Virus record (IMG/VR): IMGVR_UViG_3300025514_000020
Location: 1 to 21,521 of that record
Length of the DNA: 21,521 bases
Source: a virus
Direction: 5' to 3' (one strand)
Below are positions 6,623 to 14,770 of this stretch, in pieces. The stretch's first letter is position 1. Every line of letters begins with the position of its first letter. The translations under genes were made by a program, and so were the position numbers. Below the pieces are notes generated by a model that was given only the letters and a program-made list of their open reading frames with translations, was not told where the DNA came from and ran no database searches.

Positions 6623-7251
6623 ATCCGTTTCCCTCCTTCCGAGAGCTGCCATTCCTGCAGCTCGACGAGCACCCTGGCCGAAGGCTCCGGCCGCAAAGCA
6701 GCCTGTCCCTCGTCCAGCCCCAGGAGAGCAACGGGGAAGCGGGGATTCCCCCAAGCGGCATAGAGGAACCGGCCTTTAAACTGAACGGGGCTGCCGTTTT
6801 GCAGTACTTGCCGCTCAGTGCCGATAAGCTCTAACTCCTGGTTGTTCGCCAAGACTTGCGGAAAATAAAAAAGCCTTGTCAGCCGGTCTTGGCCCAAGGT
6901 GATGCCTTTGCTTAAGTTTTCCTTTGCCCTTAGGCGAAAGTCCAGGGCCGTGGGCACAATTACCGCCCCCGGCTCCACCGCCCAGTAGGAGCCACGGTTG
7001 GGAACAATCAAGGTTTTAGCGCCCCGCACCACGGCGTTGTAGTGTTTTGGCTGAGCCGGGCTGGCGTTTTCCCGCAGTTTTTGCAGCATCTCCTTGCTGT
7101 TTTGGGAGTAGCCGGTTAAATGCTTTCCTTCCTGGAGCATTACGTCCGTAAAGGAAAAAGAGCCGGCGGCATCAGACATTACCGCTTGGGCCCGGATACT
7201 TGCCACCCGCTTTCCTTCTTCCGGCGCAAAAAGAAACAAGTAACGTTTCAT
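6619..7251 (-). CDS. Tail-associated protein of unknown function, 210 aa
   Basis: No known family is recognised. ATG 7251 is preferred over an in-frame GTG at 7260, because AGGTGAGG just before the ATG can serve as ribosome site. Residues 27-46 (DAAGSFSFTDVMLQEGKHLT) closely match residues 28-47 of the 61-residue protein encoded immediately upstream, so the two are partly paralogous. The middle is beta-rich (LIVPNRGSYWAVEPGAVIVP). There is no signal peptide or membrane segment. It lies between Tal and the GH18 tail protein with overlapping junctions, so it is probably a tail-tip or fibre-attachment component. Confidence 0.75.
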   Translation of the reverse strand: MKRYLFLFAPEEGKRVASIRAQAVMSDAAGSFSFTDVMLQEGKHLTGYSQNSKEMLQKLRENASPAQPKHYNAVVRGAKTLIVPNRGSYWAVEPGAVIVPTALDFRLRAKENLSKGITLGQDRLTRLFYFPQVLANNQELELIGTERQVLQNGSPVQFKGRFLYAAWGNPRFPVALLGLDEGQAALRPEPSARVLVELQEWQLSEGGKRI

Positions 7252-7260
7252 TTTCCTCAC

Positions 7261-7446
7261 CTACTCAAAGGAGAAACGAAGCTCCGCAGGGTGGCCGTTC
7301 CACAGTGTAGCCAGCCTGCCGCCCTGCAGCACGATGTCGGCGACGTTTACCTGGCCGCTGGCATCCTCCAGGCAAAGGCGCACTTCGATTTTCTCAACCT
7401 TTTTGGTTGGGGACACAGACTTTAGATAAGACTCAAAAAACGCCAT
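7261..7446 (-). CDS. Small tail-region protein, 61 aa
   Basis: This short gene has a strong ribosome site (AAGGAG, 8 bases before the ATG) and begins 12 bases after the Tal stop. Residues 28-47 (DASGQVNVADIVLQGGRLAT) match a stretch of the next protein, so it looks like a single copy of a small beta module. Its stop lies directly before the next gene. It may be a tail-tip adaptor; function unknown. Confidence 0.72.
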   Translation of the reverse strand: MAFFESYLKSVSPTKKVEKIEVRLCLEDASGQVNVADIVLQGGRLATLWNGHPAELRFSFE

Positions 7447-7458
7447 AGCGTTTGCTCC

Positions 7459-8922
7459 TTACCCCAGGACCAGGGAAACAAACTGTGTTTCGCTGCTCCC
7501 GTCCTCGTAATGGATGACTATTTCAACCCCGACCTTGCCGTTTGGCCCCAGCTGAATATTCTCCAGGGCCGCCCGCAAGCTTAACACATAGCTGTCCCGG
7601 TGGGCGGGATGCACAGTTTGCGTCAGTGTTTTGGATACGCCCAGCGCGCCCACAGCCTTAAAAGACGCACCGCCCGAATAGCCTTGCGTGCCGTCCACCG
7701 TCCAGCCGTCGTTTATCCAGTAAGCGGTACCGCTCTCCGCCCTGGAATTTAAGAGCAGGTTAAAGACAGAGAGCTGCTCGATATCTTTTTTGTCCACCAT
7801 ATCCGCCGTATCAAACAAAGCCACGGAATGCTTAACCTGGCTGAGCGTCTCCGAGAGGTCTTTGCGGACAGCCGCCAGCTCGATTTCACTCCGCCAAGGC
7901 TCCTCCACAAAATAGCGCATGCGCATGACCCTTGTCTTGACATAGATGCCGGAATCCTCATCGTAAACCGTCACCACGTCCCCCAGGCTGACCTTTTCCC
8001 CCTCATAGCCTGCCAGGGCGGAGAGGTCGACGATGCCGCACTCATAGCTTACCTGCGCCTGGCTTAAGGCTAAAAGATACGCCTGGGCATATTCTTTCAG
8101 CTGGTTGGGGTCGGTGAATGCCTCCGCGGCCAAAACAGCGGAGGGAGGGGGATCGTAGCCGCTCTCCACCTCCAGATAGGGGATGCCGTTATTCACCGTG
8201 GCGATAGTCAAGCCGCCCCTGCCCCGAGGATAGACCCTTGTCACCTGCTCGATGGCGTTTCTTTCCTCTTGCGCCCGGCGCAGGTTTTTCCCCCGCAAAA
8301 AGAAAACGTTGCGTTCTTCTCCCGCGGCGTCCCGGAGAGACACCGTCTTTTGTTTCGTCTGAAAATTCAGCTCCACTTGAAAGATGCGCTCCATCTCCCG
8401 CAGCGCTTCCAGGCGGTTGCAGCCGCCTCGGAAAACGAAGGGCCGAATGGAGGATGCAGGAGAGTCTCCTGCCTGCCAGCCCGTACCTGATAAGAGAAGG
8501 CTGAGCACCTCCGCCGCTACGACATTTTCCCATTCCCGCGCGGGCGCGTCCGGAGCTTTCAGCAAATCGTACCACAGCGCCCAAGCTTCAACCTGCCAGT
8601 ACCTGGCCCCCGCATCATCCTCCTCGTTGGCAAGGACCATCACCCGGTAAACGCTCCCCGCCAGGTCAAGCGTCGTCCCCGTTTCCAAAGCTTCCGCGCC
8701 GGGCTTTACAGGCAGCTTGAACTCCAGCCGGTCTTCGTTGCCCAGGGTCTGGTGCACGATGATCTCATAGGCGTCGTGCAGGAGGGCGACCGGCTCCATC
8801 TGCTTGTTGACGACGACAGGCACGGCGAAGCCCAGCCGGTCATACCAGGAGACCGGATGCCAGGGGAGAAGGATTCGATTGTAAAGATGCCCTGTGTTAT
8901 ACCGTCTGCCGGTGTTATACAC
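7459..8922 (-). CDS. Tail-associated lysin/minor structural protein (Tal-like)
   Basis: This 487-residue protein has a GTG start, with AAGGAGG 8 bases upstream lying across the previous gene's stop. It begins with a YNTGRRYNTGHLYN repeat. About 30-370 has the character of the prophage tail endopeptidase / minor structural family (PF06605/TIGR01665 type): VVNKQMEPVALLHDAYEIIV, later GGCNRLEALREMERIFQVEL, and the LGDVVTVYDEDSGIYVKTRVM segment seen in siphoviral tail hubs. These proteins form the hub below Dit at the tail tip. The C-terminal part (from about 395) looks like a beta-sandwich, carbohydrate-binding type (WINDGWTVDGTQGYSGGASFK). No clear peptidase catalytic motif is visible, so lytic activity is not claimed. 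Confidence 0.85.
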   Translation of the reverse strand: MYNTGRRYNTGHLYNRILLPWHPVSWYDRLGFAVPVVVNKQMEPVALLHDAYEIIVHQTLGNEDRLEFKLPVKPGAEALETGTTLDLAGSVYRVMVLANEEDDAGARYWQVEAWALWYDLLKAPDAPAREWENVVAAEVLSLLLSGTGWQAGDSPASSIRPFVFRGGCNRLEALREMERIFQVELNFQTKQKTVSLRDAAGEERNVFFLRGKNLRRAQEERNAIEQVTRVYPRGRGGLTIATVNNGIPYLEVESGYDPPPSAVLAAEAFTDPNQLKEYAQAYLLALSQAQVSYECGIVDLSALAGYEGEKVSLGDVVTVYDEDSGIYVKTRVMRMRYFVEEPWRSEIELAAVRKDLSETLSQVKHSVALFDTADMVDKKDIEQLSVFNLLLNSRAESGTAYWINDGWTVDGTQGYSGGASFKAVGALGVSKTLTQTVHPAHRDSYVLSLRAALENIQLGPNGKVGVEIVIHYEDGSSETQFVSLVLG

Positions 8923-8924
8923 TG

Positions 8925-9905
8925 CTACGCCCTCCTTAGGAACACAGCCGGCCTGGCCCCGGTGATCTGCGCCGCGCCTAATGGAAAGGCGGCGGGTAAG
9001 CCGTCAGCGTAGGCCCTGGCCAAGCGGTAGCCGGTAATCCAGGCCGCCCCCAAATCCTCACTGCCCAGCGCCAGCATACCCGTGCTGGCAAGCCCCTGCA
9101 GGCTTGGCGCGGCGTCCTGCAGGCGTGCCAGCCAATAAAGGCCGGGCAGAAGCGATAAATTCGCCTCCAGCCACCTGACGCCCGTCGTCCCCGTGGTCAC
9201 TACCCCGGCGTCAAGGATCAGCGCGCCCGGATAGATTGCGCCGCTGTCGGCATAAACCCCAAGCCGCGCGCTCCCCGCGGCGGCGGTAGTGACGTTGACG
9301 GCGACGCGGTCAAAAGACTGGGCGACCGGCACATAAAATGGCAACAGGTCAATGTTGTTGGCCGAAGTGGTTAAGGGGGCCATACCGGCGGCGGTGATAC
9401 CGGCATGGTATAGACCGAGCCGCCGGTAACGGAGAAAGTCCAGTGCGTCCAGCCGCAGCTTGTCGCCCGCCGTCAAAAACCCTGCCGCCTCAGTCGTCGC
9501 GGCAGCGTGGGCTGTGCCGCCCGCGCCCACGTGGCCGCTAAAGGGCGAGCTGTCGCGCACATAAGAAAAATCCGCCGTAACTGTTATGCCGGGAGGTTGC
9601 TGCTCATGGAAGACGACCATGCCCTGCGCCGCATACAGGACATATTCCCCTGCGGGAACGATCGCGCCGTTGCGCCTGACCACAGGCACGGGGCTTTCCA
9701 GCCAGTTGCGGATATCCCCCTCATAAATCCGCCGGTGCAGGGTTTCCTCCGGCTGGTCTTCCACGGGGAAAAGCGTATGGCTTTCTATGCTGGCCACGTC
9801 CATCTCCAGCACTGTTTCCAGTTTGTTGACCGCGTCCTGCAGCCCGGATATGTCCGCTCCGTAGATCTCTCTGCTTGTTACTCTTTTAAATGGCGTCTTA
9901 GCCAC
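8925..9905 (-). CDS. Tail fibre/baseplate protein
   Basis: This 326-residue protein has a GTG start, with AAAGGAGGG about 5 bases upstream. The N-terminal half holds a helix (ISGLQDAVNKLETVLEMDV) followed by a small beta domain (residues about 60-120). A fibre-type stretch GTAHAAATTEAAGFLTAGDK (about 130-149), then LRLDAL, matches the 'H..AT...AGF+S..DK.KLD' segment common in Firmicutes phage tail fibres. The C-terminal half is Ala/Gly-rich and beta-rich, as in receptor-binding heads. It lies between Dit and Tal, where baseplate and fibre genes are common. It is probably a structural adsorption protein; the exact place in the particle is inferred. Confidence 0.75.
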   Translation of the reverse strand: MAKTPFKRVTSREIYGADISGLQDAVNKLETVLEMDVASIESHTLFPVEDQPEETLHRRIYEGDIRNWLESPVPVVRRNGAIVPAGEYVLYAAQGMVVFHEQQPPGITVTADFSYVRDSSPFSGHVGAGGTAHAAATTEAAGFLTAGDKLRLDALDFLRYRRLGLYHAGITAAGMAPLTTSANNIDLLPFYVPVAQSFDRVAVNVTTAAAGSARLGVYADSGAIYPGALILDAGVVTTGTTGVRWLEANLSLLPGLYWLARLQDAAPSLQGLASTGMLALGSEDLGAAWITGYRLARAYADGLPAAFPLGAAQITGARPAVFLRRA

Positions 9906-9917
9906 GGTATCCCTCCT

Positions 9918-10679
9918 TTACAGCCAGCGGTTGCGGCAGTTTATCTCCAACCTTGACCAGGACGCGCCCCCTGCCGCAACCACTTGAATAGCGTTAGTCC
10001 CCGGCGTCAGCTGGGGAAAGATTGGCCGCTCCAGCAGGTGCAAGGCTTTTTCCCTGGACTGTCCCCGCACGAGAACAGCCGTCTTTTGCCGGCAATCGAC
10101 TTCCAGCCGCTCCCCTGCGGAGAGCGCTCCCCGGTAGGTGAACTGCTCATCATTGACTCTGACCGTCAGAAACTGGCTGCCGCCGCCCGATATTCCCTGC
10201 AGCAAAAAGAGAGGGTCTGACGGCGCCGTCCCTCGCTGGTAGTGGGTGTATGGGCTTGTCGTTATGAGCAGCTCGTCCGGCGCGAGGTCGTAGGCAAAAG
10301 GATCGTCGCAGGCCATCCGCAGCGTAAATAGTCCCTGGCCTGCCTTCGCCTGCATCTGCAGATCTGAATCTGTCCAGGTGGCCAGATAGTACCTGTCCGG
10401 TGAGTCGTCAAAGACCAGCCGCTGCGCTCCCCGCATCGGGTTCAGCCAGGAGCGCAGCCGGTCCAGCTGCTGATAGAGCTTGTCATATGACGTTATTTTA
10501 AGCCAGCAGTCCAAGCTGAGCACGCGCGTTTCAAAGTCAGGCGGCATCCTGAGGACGCCATGCCTGCCCGGCATGACGATCACTTTTTCCCGCACTCCCG
10601 GGAAAATGGAGAGAGGGGAGCGCAGGAGATAAACAGAGTAAATGCCGCAGTGTTCCCCAGCAAATGAGAAGTCTCCCAT
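9918..10679 (-). CDS. Distal tail protein (Dit)
   Basis: This 253-residue protein is of the siphovirus Dit family (PF05709/TIGR01633 type), which forms the ring joining the tail tube to the tip. The N-terminal domain shows the expected pattern PGRHGVLRMPPDFETRVLSL (37-56), then a helix with LYQQLDRLRSWL and the RLVFDDSPDRYYLATW strand (87-102). The C-terminal domain (about 150-253) is galectin-like, with FLTVRVNDEQFTYRG and LTPGTNAIQV. The start overlaps the tape-measure stop as TAATG. Its position right after the tape measure is canonical. Confidence 0.9.
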   Translation of the reverse strand: MGDFSFAGEHCGIYSVYLLRSPLSIFPGVREKVIVMPGRHGVLRMPPDFETRVLSLDCWLKITSYDKLYQQLDRLRSWLNPMRGAQRLVFDDSPDRYYLATWTDSDLQMQAKAGQGLFTLRMACDDPFAYDLAPDELLITTSPYTHYQRGTAPSDPLFLLQGISGGGSQFLTVRVNDEQFTYRGALSAGERLEVDCRQKTAVLVRGQSREKALHLLERPIFPQLTPGTNAIQVVAAGGASWSRLEINCRNRWL

Positions 10680-12736
10680 TACAATCTCCCCCTTCCCCGG
10701 TTAGCCGCTTCGATATAGCGGTACAGCCTGCGGCTGATCTCCTCAATGTCTGTTTCCGAGCGCACGGTCATATTTTCCACCACCACCAGCGGGCCGCTTT
10801 GCCGGTATGCTCCCGCCACCGCCGCCTGTCCCTGTGGCTCCGGCGGCAGTGTCAACGCGGGAAGGCTTACTTCCAGCAGGCTGCCAAGCATCCGCTCCGC
10901 CATAGGAATAGCTTTTTTAATACTTTCAATCAGCGGGCCGCTGAAGTCCAACTTGTCCAAATCCTTTAGCGGGCCCTCTTTAGCCGGGGAAAAGGGCAGG
11001 AAAGACCTGACCCTGGCCACGACGCTTTTGACGCTGTCGGCGACTCTGGCGGCGGCGCTGGTGATGCCGCTGGCGATACTGGCGATCAGGTTGCGCCCGG
11101 CGTTAAAAAAGCTTTGGCCTAGGCCCGTAACGATTGAGAGCGCCTGGTTCAGGGCATTGCGGACATTGCCCGCCAAAGCGCCCAGCACCCTCGTGATGCC
11201 GCCTGCCAGGTTCTCGGCCAAGCGCACCCCGCTTGCCACAAGGCCGCTGATCCAGTTTTTGATGTTGTCAAAGGCGCTTTTAATCCCGGCGGCCATATTC
11301 GCGGCCGCGGTCTTAATGCTATTCCATACGGCCATCACCGCGCTCCTGAAACCCTCGTTGGTCTTCCACAGATGGATAATGATGGCCACCAGCGCCGCGA
11401 TTGCTACGATCACAAGCCCGATGGGATTGGCCGCCATCACCGCGTTCAGGACCTTTTGCGCCACCGCCGCTACTTTTTGCGCCGCAGTCAGGGCATGGGT
11501 CTTAAGCGCGGCCAGATTCTTGGCGTCGGCCATCCATTTTACCGCCTTGATCGCAGCGCTGACGCCGCTGGTGAGTGTGCCCACGAGCGTCAGCAGCGGC
11601 CCGATGGCGGCGGCGATGGCGAGAAATGAGAGGATCAGTGTCTGCGAGCCGCCGCTCAGGTTCGCAAACCACTCCACCAACGCGCTGAGCCTGCCGATCA
11701 GCCCTTCAATGGCGGGCATGGCGGAGTTGACGGCCTGCATCAGGGAAGTTCCCAGTGGCTCAAGAGCTACAGCCGCCTTGTTCCGCATCACGGCAAGCTG
11801 CTCCGCGAAATCCATCGTCTCAAAGGCCGCGCCGTTAATCGTCTCCCCACTGGCTTTTAAGGTTGTTACCAGCTCCGAGAGCTCAAAGCGGCCTTCCCGG
11901 ATGGCGGCCGCCATATCCGGGCCGATGCGGGCGCCGAACATCTCCAGGGCGATGGCGTTGGCCTCGCCGGTCGAGCCTGCTTCCTTGATCCTTTTTGTGA
12001 CTTCTTCCAGAGCCGCCTTGGTGTCGGTAATGCCCGCTTTGGCCATTTTACCCAGCGCGATGCGCAGGCCGCCCAGGACAAGCTCGGTGTTGACCCCTTC
12101 TTTTTCAAATTTACCTAGCATGGCCGCCGCCGTCTCCAGATCAAAGCCCATCTGCCGCAGGGGCGCCCCGAACTGCACCAGTTTGGCGTTTAAGTCGTTA
12201 AAGCCGATGCCGGTGCTCTGGGATACCTTGAAAAGGTAGTCCATGGTGCCTGCGGTATCGTCCGCCGCTATGCTCCAGTCGCCGAAGAGGCGGGAGGAGC
12301 CTGCGATCATGCCGGAGAGCTCCTCGCCGGTAATGCGAGAGAGGTTCAGCATCTGGGTGGACAGCTCCCGCAGCGGTTTGCCGGCCAGGCCCGTCCTGGT
12401 GTTGAGATCGGCGATAGCGCTGCTCACCTCGGCCATCCCCGCGGGAACAGTGGAGTAGACCGCCCGGAAATCGTCCTGCAAGCCTGCCAGGGCTTCGCCG
12501 GTAGCGCCGGTGCCGACGCGAATCTTATCGAAAGCGTCGTCAAAATCCGTTCCCAGCTTTAAGATTCCTGCCGTCGCAGCCGCGATGGGAAGAGTCAGCC
12601 CTGTTGTGAGCGTCCCGCCGATGGAGGTGAGCGTTTCGCCCGCCTTATCCAGGGTTTTTGAGGCCTCGTTTAAGCTTTTTTGCAGCTCGGAGATATCCGC
12701 GCCGATTTTAACGACCACATTGCGCAGTACCGCCAT
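10679..12736 (-). CDS. Tail tape measure protein
   Basis: This 685-residue protein sets tail length and helps DNA entry. The N-terminal part is helical (VVVKIGADISELQKSLNEAS) and is followed by a TIGR01760-like core: FDDAFDKIRVGTGATGEALA (65-84) and later VNTELVLGGLRIALGKMAKA (215-234). Hydrophobic, membrane-spanning-type segments lie at about 366-388 and 438-457. The C-terminal part contains FLPFSPAKEGPLKDL, common near the end of these proteins. By the usual relation of about 1.5 angstrom per residue, the tail would be near 100 nm, a modest siphovirus tail. GGAGGTGAT precedes the ATG. It follows the frameshifted chaperone pair, as in most long-tailed phages. Confidence 0.95.
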   Translation of the reverse strand: MAVLRNVVVKIGADISELQKSLNEASKTLDKAGETLTSIGGTLTTGLTLPIAAATAGILKLGTDFDDAFDKIRVGTGATGEALAGLQDDFRAVYSTVPAGMAEVSSAIADLNTRTGLAGKPLRELSTQMLNLSRITGEELSGMIAGSSRLFGDWSIAADDTAGTMDYLFKVSQSTGIGFNDLNAKLVQFGAPLRQMGFDLETAAAMLGKFEKEGVNTELVLGGLRIALGKMAKAGITDTKAALEEVTKRIKEAGSTGEANAIALEMFGARIGPDMAAAIREGRFELSELVTTLKASGETINGAAFETMDFAEQLAVMRNKAAVALEPLGTSLMQAVNSAMPAIEGLIGRLSALVEWFANLSGGSQTLILSFLAIAAAIGPLLTLVGTLTSGVSAAIKAVKWMADAKNLAALKTHALTAAQKVAAVAQKVLNAVMAANPIGLVIVAIAALVAIIIHLWKTNEGFRSAVMAVWNSIKTAAANMAAGIKSAFDNIKNWISGLVASGVRLAENLAGGITRVLGALAGNVRNALNQALSIVTGLGQSFFNAGRNLIASIASGITSAAARVADSVKSVVARVRSFLPFSPAKEGPLKDLDKLDFSGPLIESIKKAIPMAERMLGSLLEVSLPALTLPPEPQGQAAVAGAYRQSGPLVVVENMTVRSETDIEEISRRLYRYIEAANRGRGRL

Positions 12737-12740
12737 CCCA

Positions 12741-13082
12741 TCACCTCCATTTCGCCGGGACTTTAAGCCCCTTGCTCCGCGCGATTTTCATCAGCTGCTC
12801 CGTGGAGAGGCGGCTTGGCGCGGTCTTTTTTCTTGCGCTTTCTTTGAGCATTTTCTTCAGGCTGGGCAGTCGCTTCTGCCTGGCGAAGGCTTCGATGTGC
12901 CAGGCAAGGTAAATCAGCTCTTGAATCCGCTCCTCTTTTTCTTCCGCATAGCCCTCAAAGAGGAGCCCCAGCTCAAAGGGGGTCAGCTCCCAGACTTGGG
13001 CCGGGTGCATTTTTAGTCTCTTTACGGCGGCAAAGAACAGCTCAGCAAAGCCTATTTCCTGGCTGTCTCCACCGCCTGAGGG
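12741..13082 (-). CDS. Frameshift extension of the tail assembly chaperone (gpT-like part)
   Basis: This frame is reached by a -1 slip at GGGAAAC (13088-13082) in the preceding gene and stays open to 12741. It adds 113 residues beginning PSGGGDSQEIGFAELFFAAV. Without the slip, translation could start only at ATG 13010 (89 residues), which has no convincing ribosome site (gccgtaaagagactaaaa before it). The 24 codons upstream of that ATG also look protein-like (FAELFFAAVKRLK before MHPAQVWELTPFELGLL). As with lambda gpG-T, the fusion protein (about 210 residues) would bind the tape measure during tail assembly and not enter the virion. It ends four bases before the tape-measure start. Confidence 0.85.
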   Translation of the reverse strand, partial: PSGGGDSQEIGFAELFFAAVKRLKMHPAQVWELTPFELGLLFEGYAEEKEERIQELIYLAWHIEAFARQKRLPSLKKMLKESARKKTAPSRLSTEQLMKIARSKGLKVPAKWR

Positions 13083-13372
13083 TTTCCCGGCTGCGCGCCG
13101 AAGGCCAGCGTCATCGCTTCGCCCAGTTTCCCGGCCACCGTGGTGATGTCGCTGTACTCGTCAATCAAGTCCGCGCATTTTTCCGGGGTCAGGTCTTTGT
13201 CCTCATGGAAAAGACCGGCGTAGACAATCGTCCGCAGGTCTTTGACAGAGATGTTGTCGAGGTCAAGCTTGGTCAGGTTCTTGCCTGTCAGCTCCTCGAT
13301 TTTAATCAGCGCGTTCATGCCGTAGCGAAGCGTCCTCGGTTTATCCAGCTCTATGGTGACACCTTGTTTCAT
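13052..13372 (-). CDS. Tail assembly chaperone (gpG-like)
   Basis: This 106-residue protein starts at ATG 13372, with GGAGG 9 bases upstream inside the end of the tail-tube gene. An upstream open frame exists but has no better start. It is rich in Lys/Asp/Glu: MKQGVTIELDKPRTLRYGMN, then ALIKIEELTGKNLTKLDLDN, typical of Firmicutes phage tail chaperones that coat the tape measure. Near the 3' end it contains the -1 slippery heptamer, after which a minority of ribosomes would make the longer gpGT-type product. Position between tail tube and tape measure is diagnostic. Confidence 0.88.
   Translation of the reverse strand: MKQGVTIELDKPRTLRYGMNALIKIEELTGKNLTKLDLDNISVKDLRTIVYAGLFHEDKDLTPEKCADLIDEYSDITTVAGKLGEAMTLAFGAQPGNPQAVETARK
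13082..13088 (-). promoter_or_regulatory. Programmed -1 frameshift slippery site GGGAAAC
   Basis: On the minus strand the zero-frame codons are CCG GGA AAC, giving G_GGA_AAC, an X_XXY_YYZ heptamer in the correct phase; lambda uses GGGAAAG at the same place in gpG-T. After a -1 slip the frame runs without a stop into the downstream chaperone frame, while the zero frame stops ten codons later at TAG (13054-13052). Confidence 0.85.
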
Positions 13373-13376
13373 GCCG

Positions 13377-13991
13377 TTAGTCCTCCCTGTAATAGAGATT
13401 GCCGCTGCCCTCAAACTCGATGCTCTCGCTTACCACATCGTCGACGGATAATTCAATGCTGTCGCCTGCGATGAGCGCGTAACCCTCATAGCGTCTTTTG
13501 CTGGTCCCTGTATCCAAGTACAAGGCCACGATTATTTCCCGGCCGAGCCTTTCTGACAGGCGCCTATCCGCCCAGTAGCTCTCCGCGGAGGCCGTAAACC
13601 CCTTCACGGCGGGCAGGTGCTCCTTCCAGCCTTCGCTTTCAAAGGTGGTGATATCCGCCGTGTCCGCCGCAAGCTCGGCGCCCCAGTTGAAGAAGCCGCC
13701 AGCCTGATCAACCTTGATGCTTTTGCCGCTGACCGTCACTTCATCTTCTTCGTCCAGCGCAGATGTAAACCTCACGACCCCGCCGAGATGCTCCACCAAA
13801 TATCCGGTGTTTGCTGCGACGTCGTTAACAAACACAGAAATAGGGGAGTGTTTGTCCAAATATCTGCATGCGTCGTTTTCAATTGTGTATATCGTTCTTT
13901 CTGCATTCCCCACGGTTGTTTCTTTAACAAATACGGCCGGTTCATCTTCTGTTTGGAGAAACACTGCGCCAACCTTGCCCGAAATAGCCAT
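13377..13991 (-). CDS. Tail tube protein paralogue with N-terminal insertion
   Basis: This 204-residue protein is clearly related to the 127-residue protein just upstream. NWGAELAADTADITTF (102-117) aligns with SWSLELGADTLDVTAL, FTASAESYW with WSASAEGFY, and ESIEFEGSGNLYY with SISFEFQGTGALSY at the ends. Both begin MAI-GK. An extra segment of about 80 residues (about 10-92) looks like a small beta domain often seen in phage tail-tube proteins (ERTIYTIENDACRYLDKHSP, later GGVVRFTSALDEEDEVTVSG). It may form part of the tube or decorate it. The ribosome site (AAGGCGGTGAT) is weaker than that of its paralogue. Confidence 0.85.
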   Translation of the reverse strand: MAISGKVGAVFLQTEDEPAVFVKETTVGNAERTIYTIENDACRYLDKHSPISVFVNDVAANTGYLVEHLGGVVRFTSALDEEDEVTVSGKSIKVDQAGGFFNWGAELAADTADITTFESEGWKEHLPAVKGFTASAESYWADRRLSERLGREIIVALYLDTGTSKRRYEGYALIAGDSIELSVDDVVSESIEFEGSGNLYYRED

Positions 13992-14005
13992 AATCCATCA
14001 CCGCC

Positions 14006-14389
14006 TTAGTTGTAAGAAAGAGCACCGGTGCCTTGAAACTCAAAGGAAATGCTCACTGTATCATCCACCGGGTCTTCTACGGACATTCCTGAAATATAGG
14101 CGCTCCCGGAATAATAGTTTGTGGCATTGACAAAGAGTTTGAGCGACACTTCCGTGCTGTTTAAGTAAGCATCCTGCAGTGCCTTTTGTCCGGTTGCATC
14201 AGTGTGCACCGAATAGAAGCCTTCGGCCGATGCCGACCATTCTTTCAGGCCGGCGATGAATTTCTTCCAGTCGTCGCCGAGGGCTGTTACGTCAAGCGTA
14301 TCCGCCCCCAGCTCCAAAGACCAGCTGCTTATATCCATAACGGCACTTGCACCAAGCCCCAGTTTGCCGCTTTTACCTGCTATGGCCAT
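14006..14389 (-). CDS. Major tail tube protein
   Basis: This 127-residue protein is predicted to polymerise into the tail tube. The sequence is beta-rich with DISSWSLELGADTLDVTAL (19-37), WSASAEGFY (51-59) and a terminal SFEFQGTGALSY, as in TP901-1/SPP1-type tube proteins. GGAGGG lies 7 bases before the ATG and overlaps the stop of the tail terminator gene. It is compact for the family and is the first of two tandem paralogues, so it is probably the more abundant one. Confidence 0.85.
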   Translation of the reverse strand: MAIAGKSGKLGLGASAVMDISSWSLELGADTLDVTALGDDWKKFIAGLKEWSASAEGFYSVHTDATGQKALQDAYLNSTEVSLKLFVNATNYYSGSAYISGMSVEDPVDDTVSISFEFQGTGALSYN

Positions 14390-14392
14390 GGT

Positions 14393-14770
14393 TTATCCCT
14401 CCTCAAACTGAAATTCAAATTCCAGGGATACGGCATAAAGCCCCGTATCCGCTTCATAGTCGGACACTTCATCCAGGAGCAGGACAGAGCCGATGGTCAG
14501 GCCGTTCATCTCCCCGGAGAAGTTTTGCAGCGCCCTTTGGATGGTCTTGGCCGTTTCCGCCGCTTGTTTATATGACTTGGCAAACGAGCTAAACTGCAGC
14601 CGCTGCTTCACAAAGCCGGTATCCGCTGTCAGGCTGTGCAGCCGCTCCACCGAGACGGGGAAGTAGGCCACGGCCGGAAGGGCGCATTTTTGCGGCAAGA
14701 GGAAAGGGTAGAGGGCGTTATTTAGTTTTGGCTGCAGATAGCCGCTGACAGCTTCTTCCAGTCTCATCAT
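14393..14770 (-). CDS. Tail terminator / tail completion protein (DUF3168/gp17-like)
   Basis: This 125-residue protein is in the position and size range of siphovirus tail terminators, which cap the tail tube and join it to the head connector. It has an N-terminal helix (RLEEAVSGYLQPKLNNALYP), a beta-rich core (CALPAVAYFPVSV) and a final strand (LYAVSLEFEFQFEEG), matching the alpha/beta fold of the gpU/DUF3168 group. The ATG overlaps the upstream stop as ATGA; GGAGGGTGAC precedes it. The assignment rests largely on synteny and fold impression. Confidence 0.75.
   Translation of the reverse strand: MMRLEEAVSGYLQPKLNNALYPFLLPQKCALPAVAYFPVSVERLHSLTADTGFVKQRLQFSSFAKSYKQAAETAKTIQRALQNFSGEMNGLTIGSVLLLDEVSDYEADTGLYAVSLEFEFQFEEG

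Noticed and set aside
6623-6754. Longer start for the GH18 tail protein (44 extra residues)
   Set aside because: The extension lies within the upstream gene and is low-complexity; ATG 6622 has the ribosome site and the ATGA overlap.
10746-12239. Long plus-strand open frame (497 codons) opposite the tape measure gene
   Set aside because: It is the antisense shadow of an Ala-rich, GC-rich gene; its translation is low-complexity, with no family likeness and no ribosome site.
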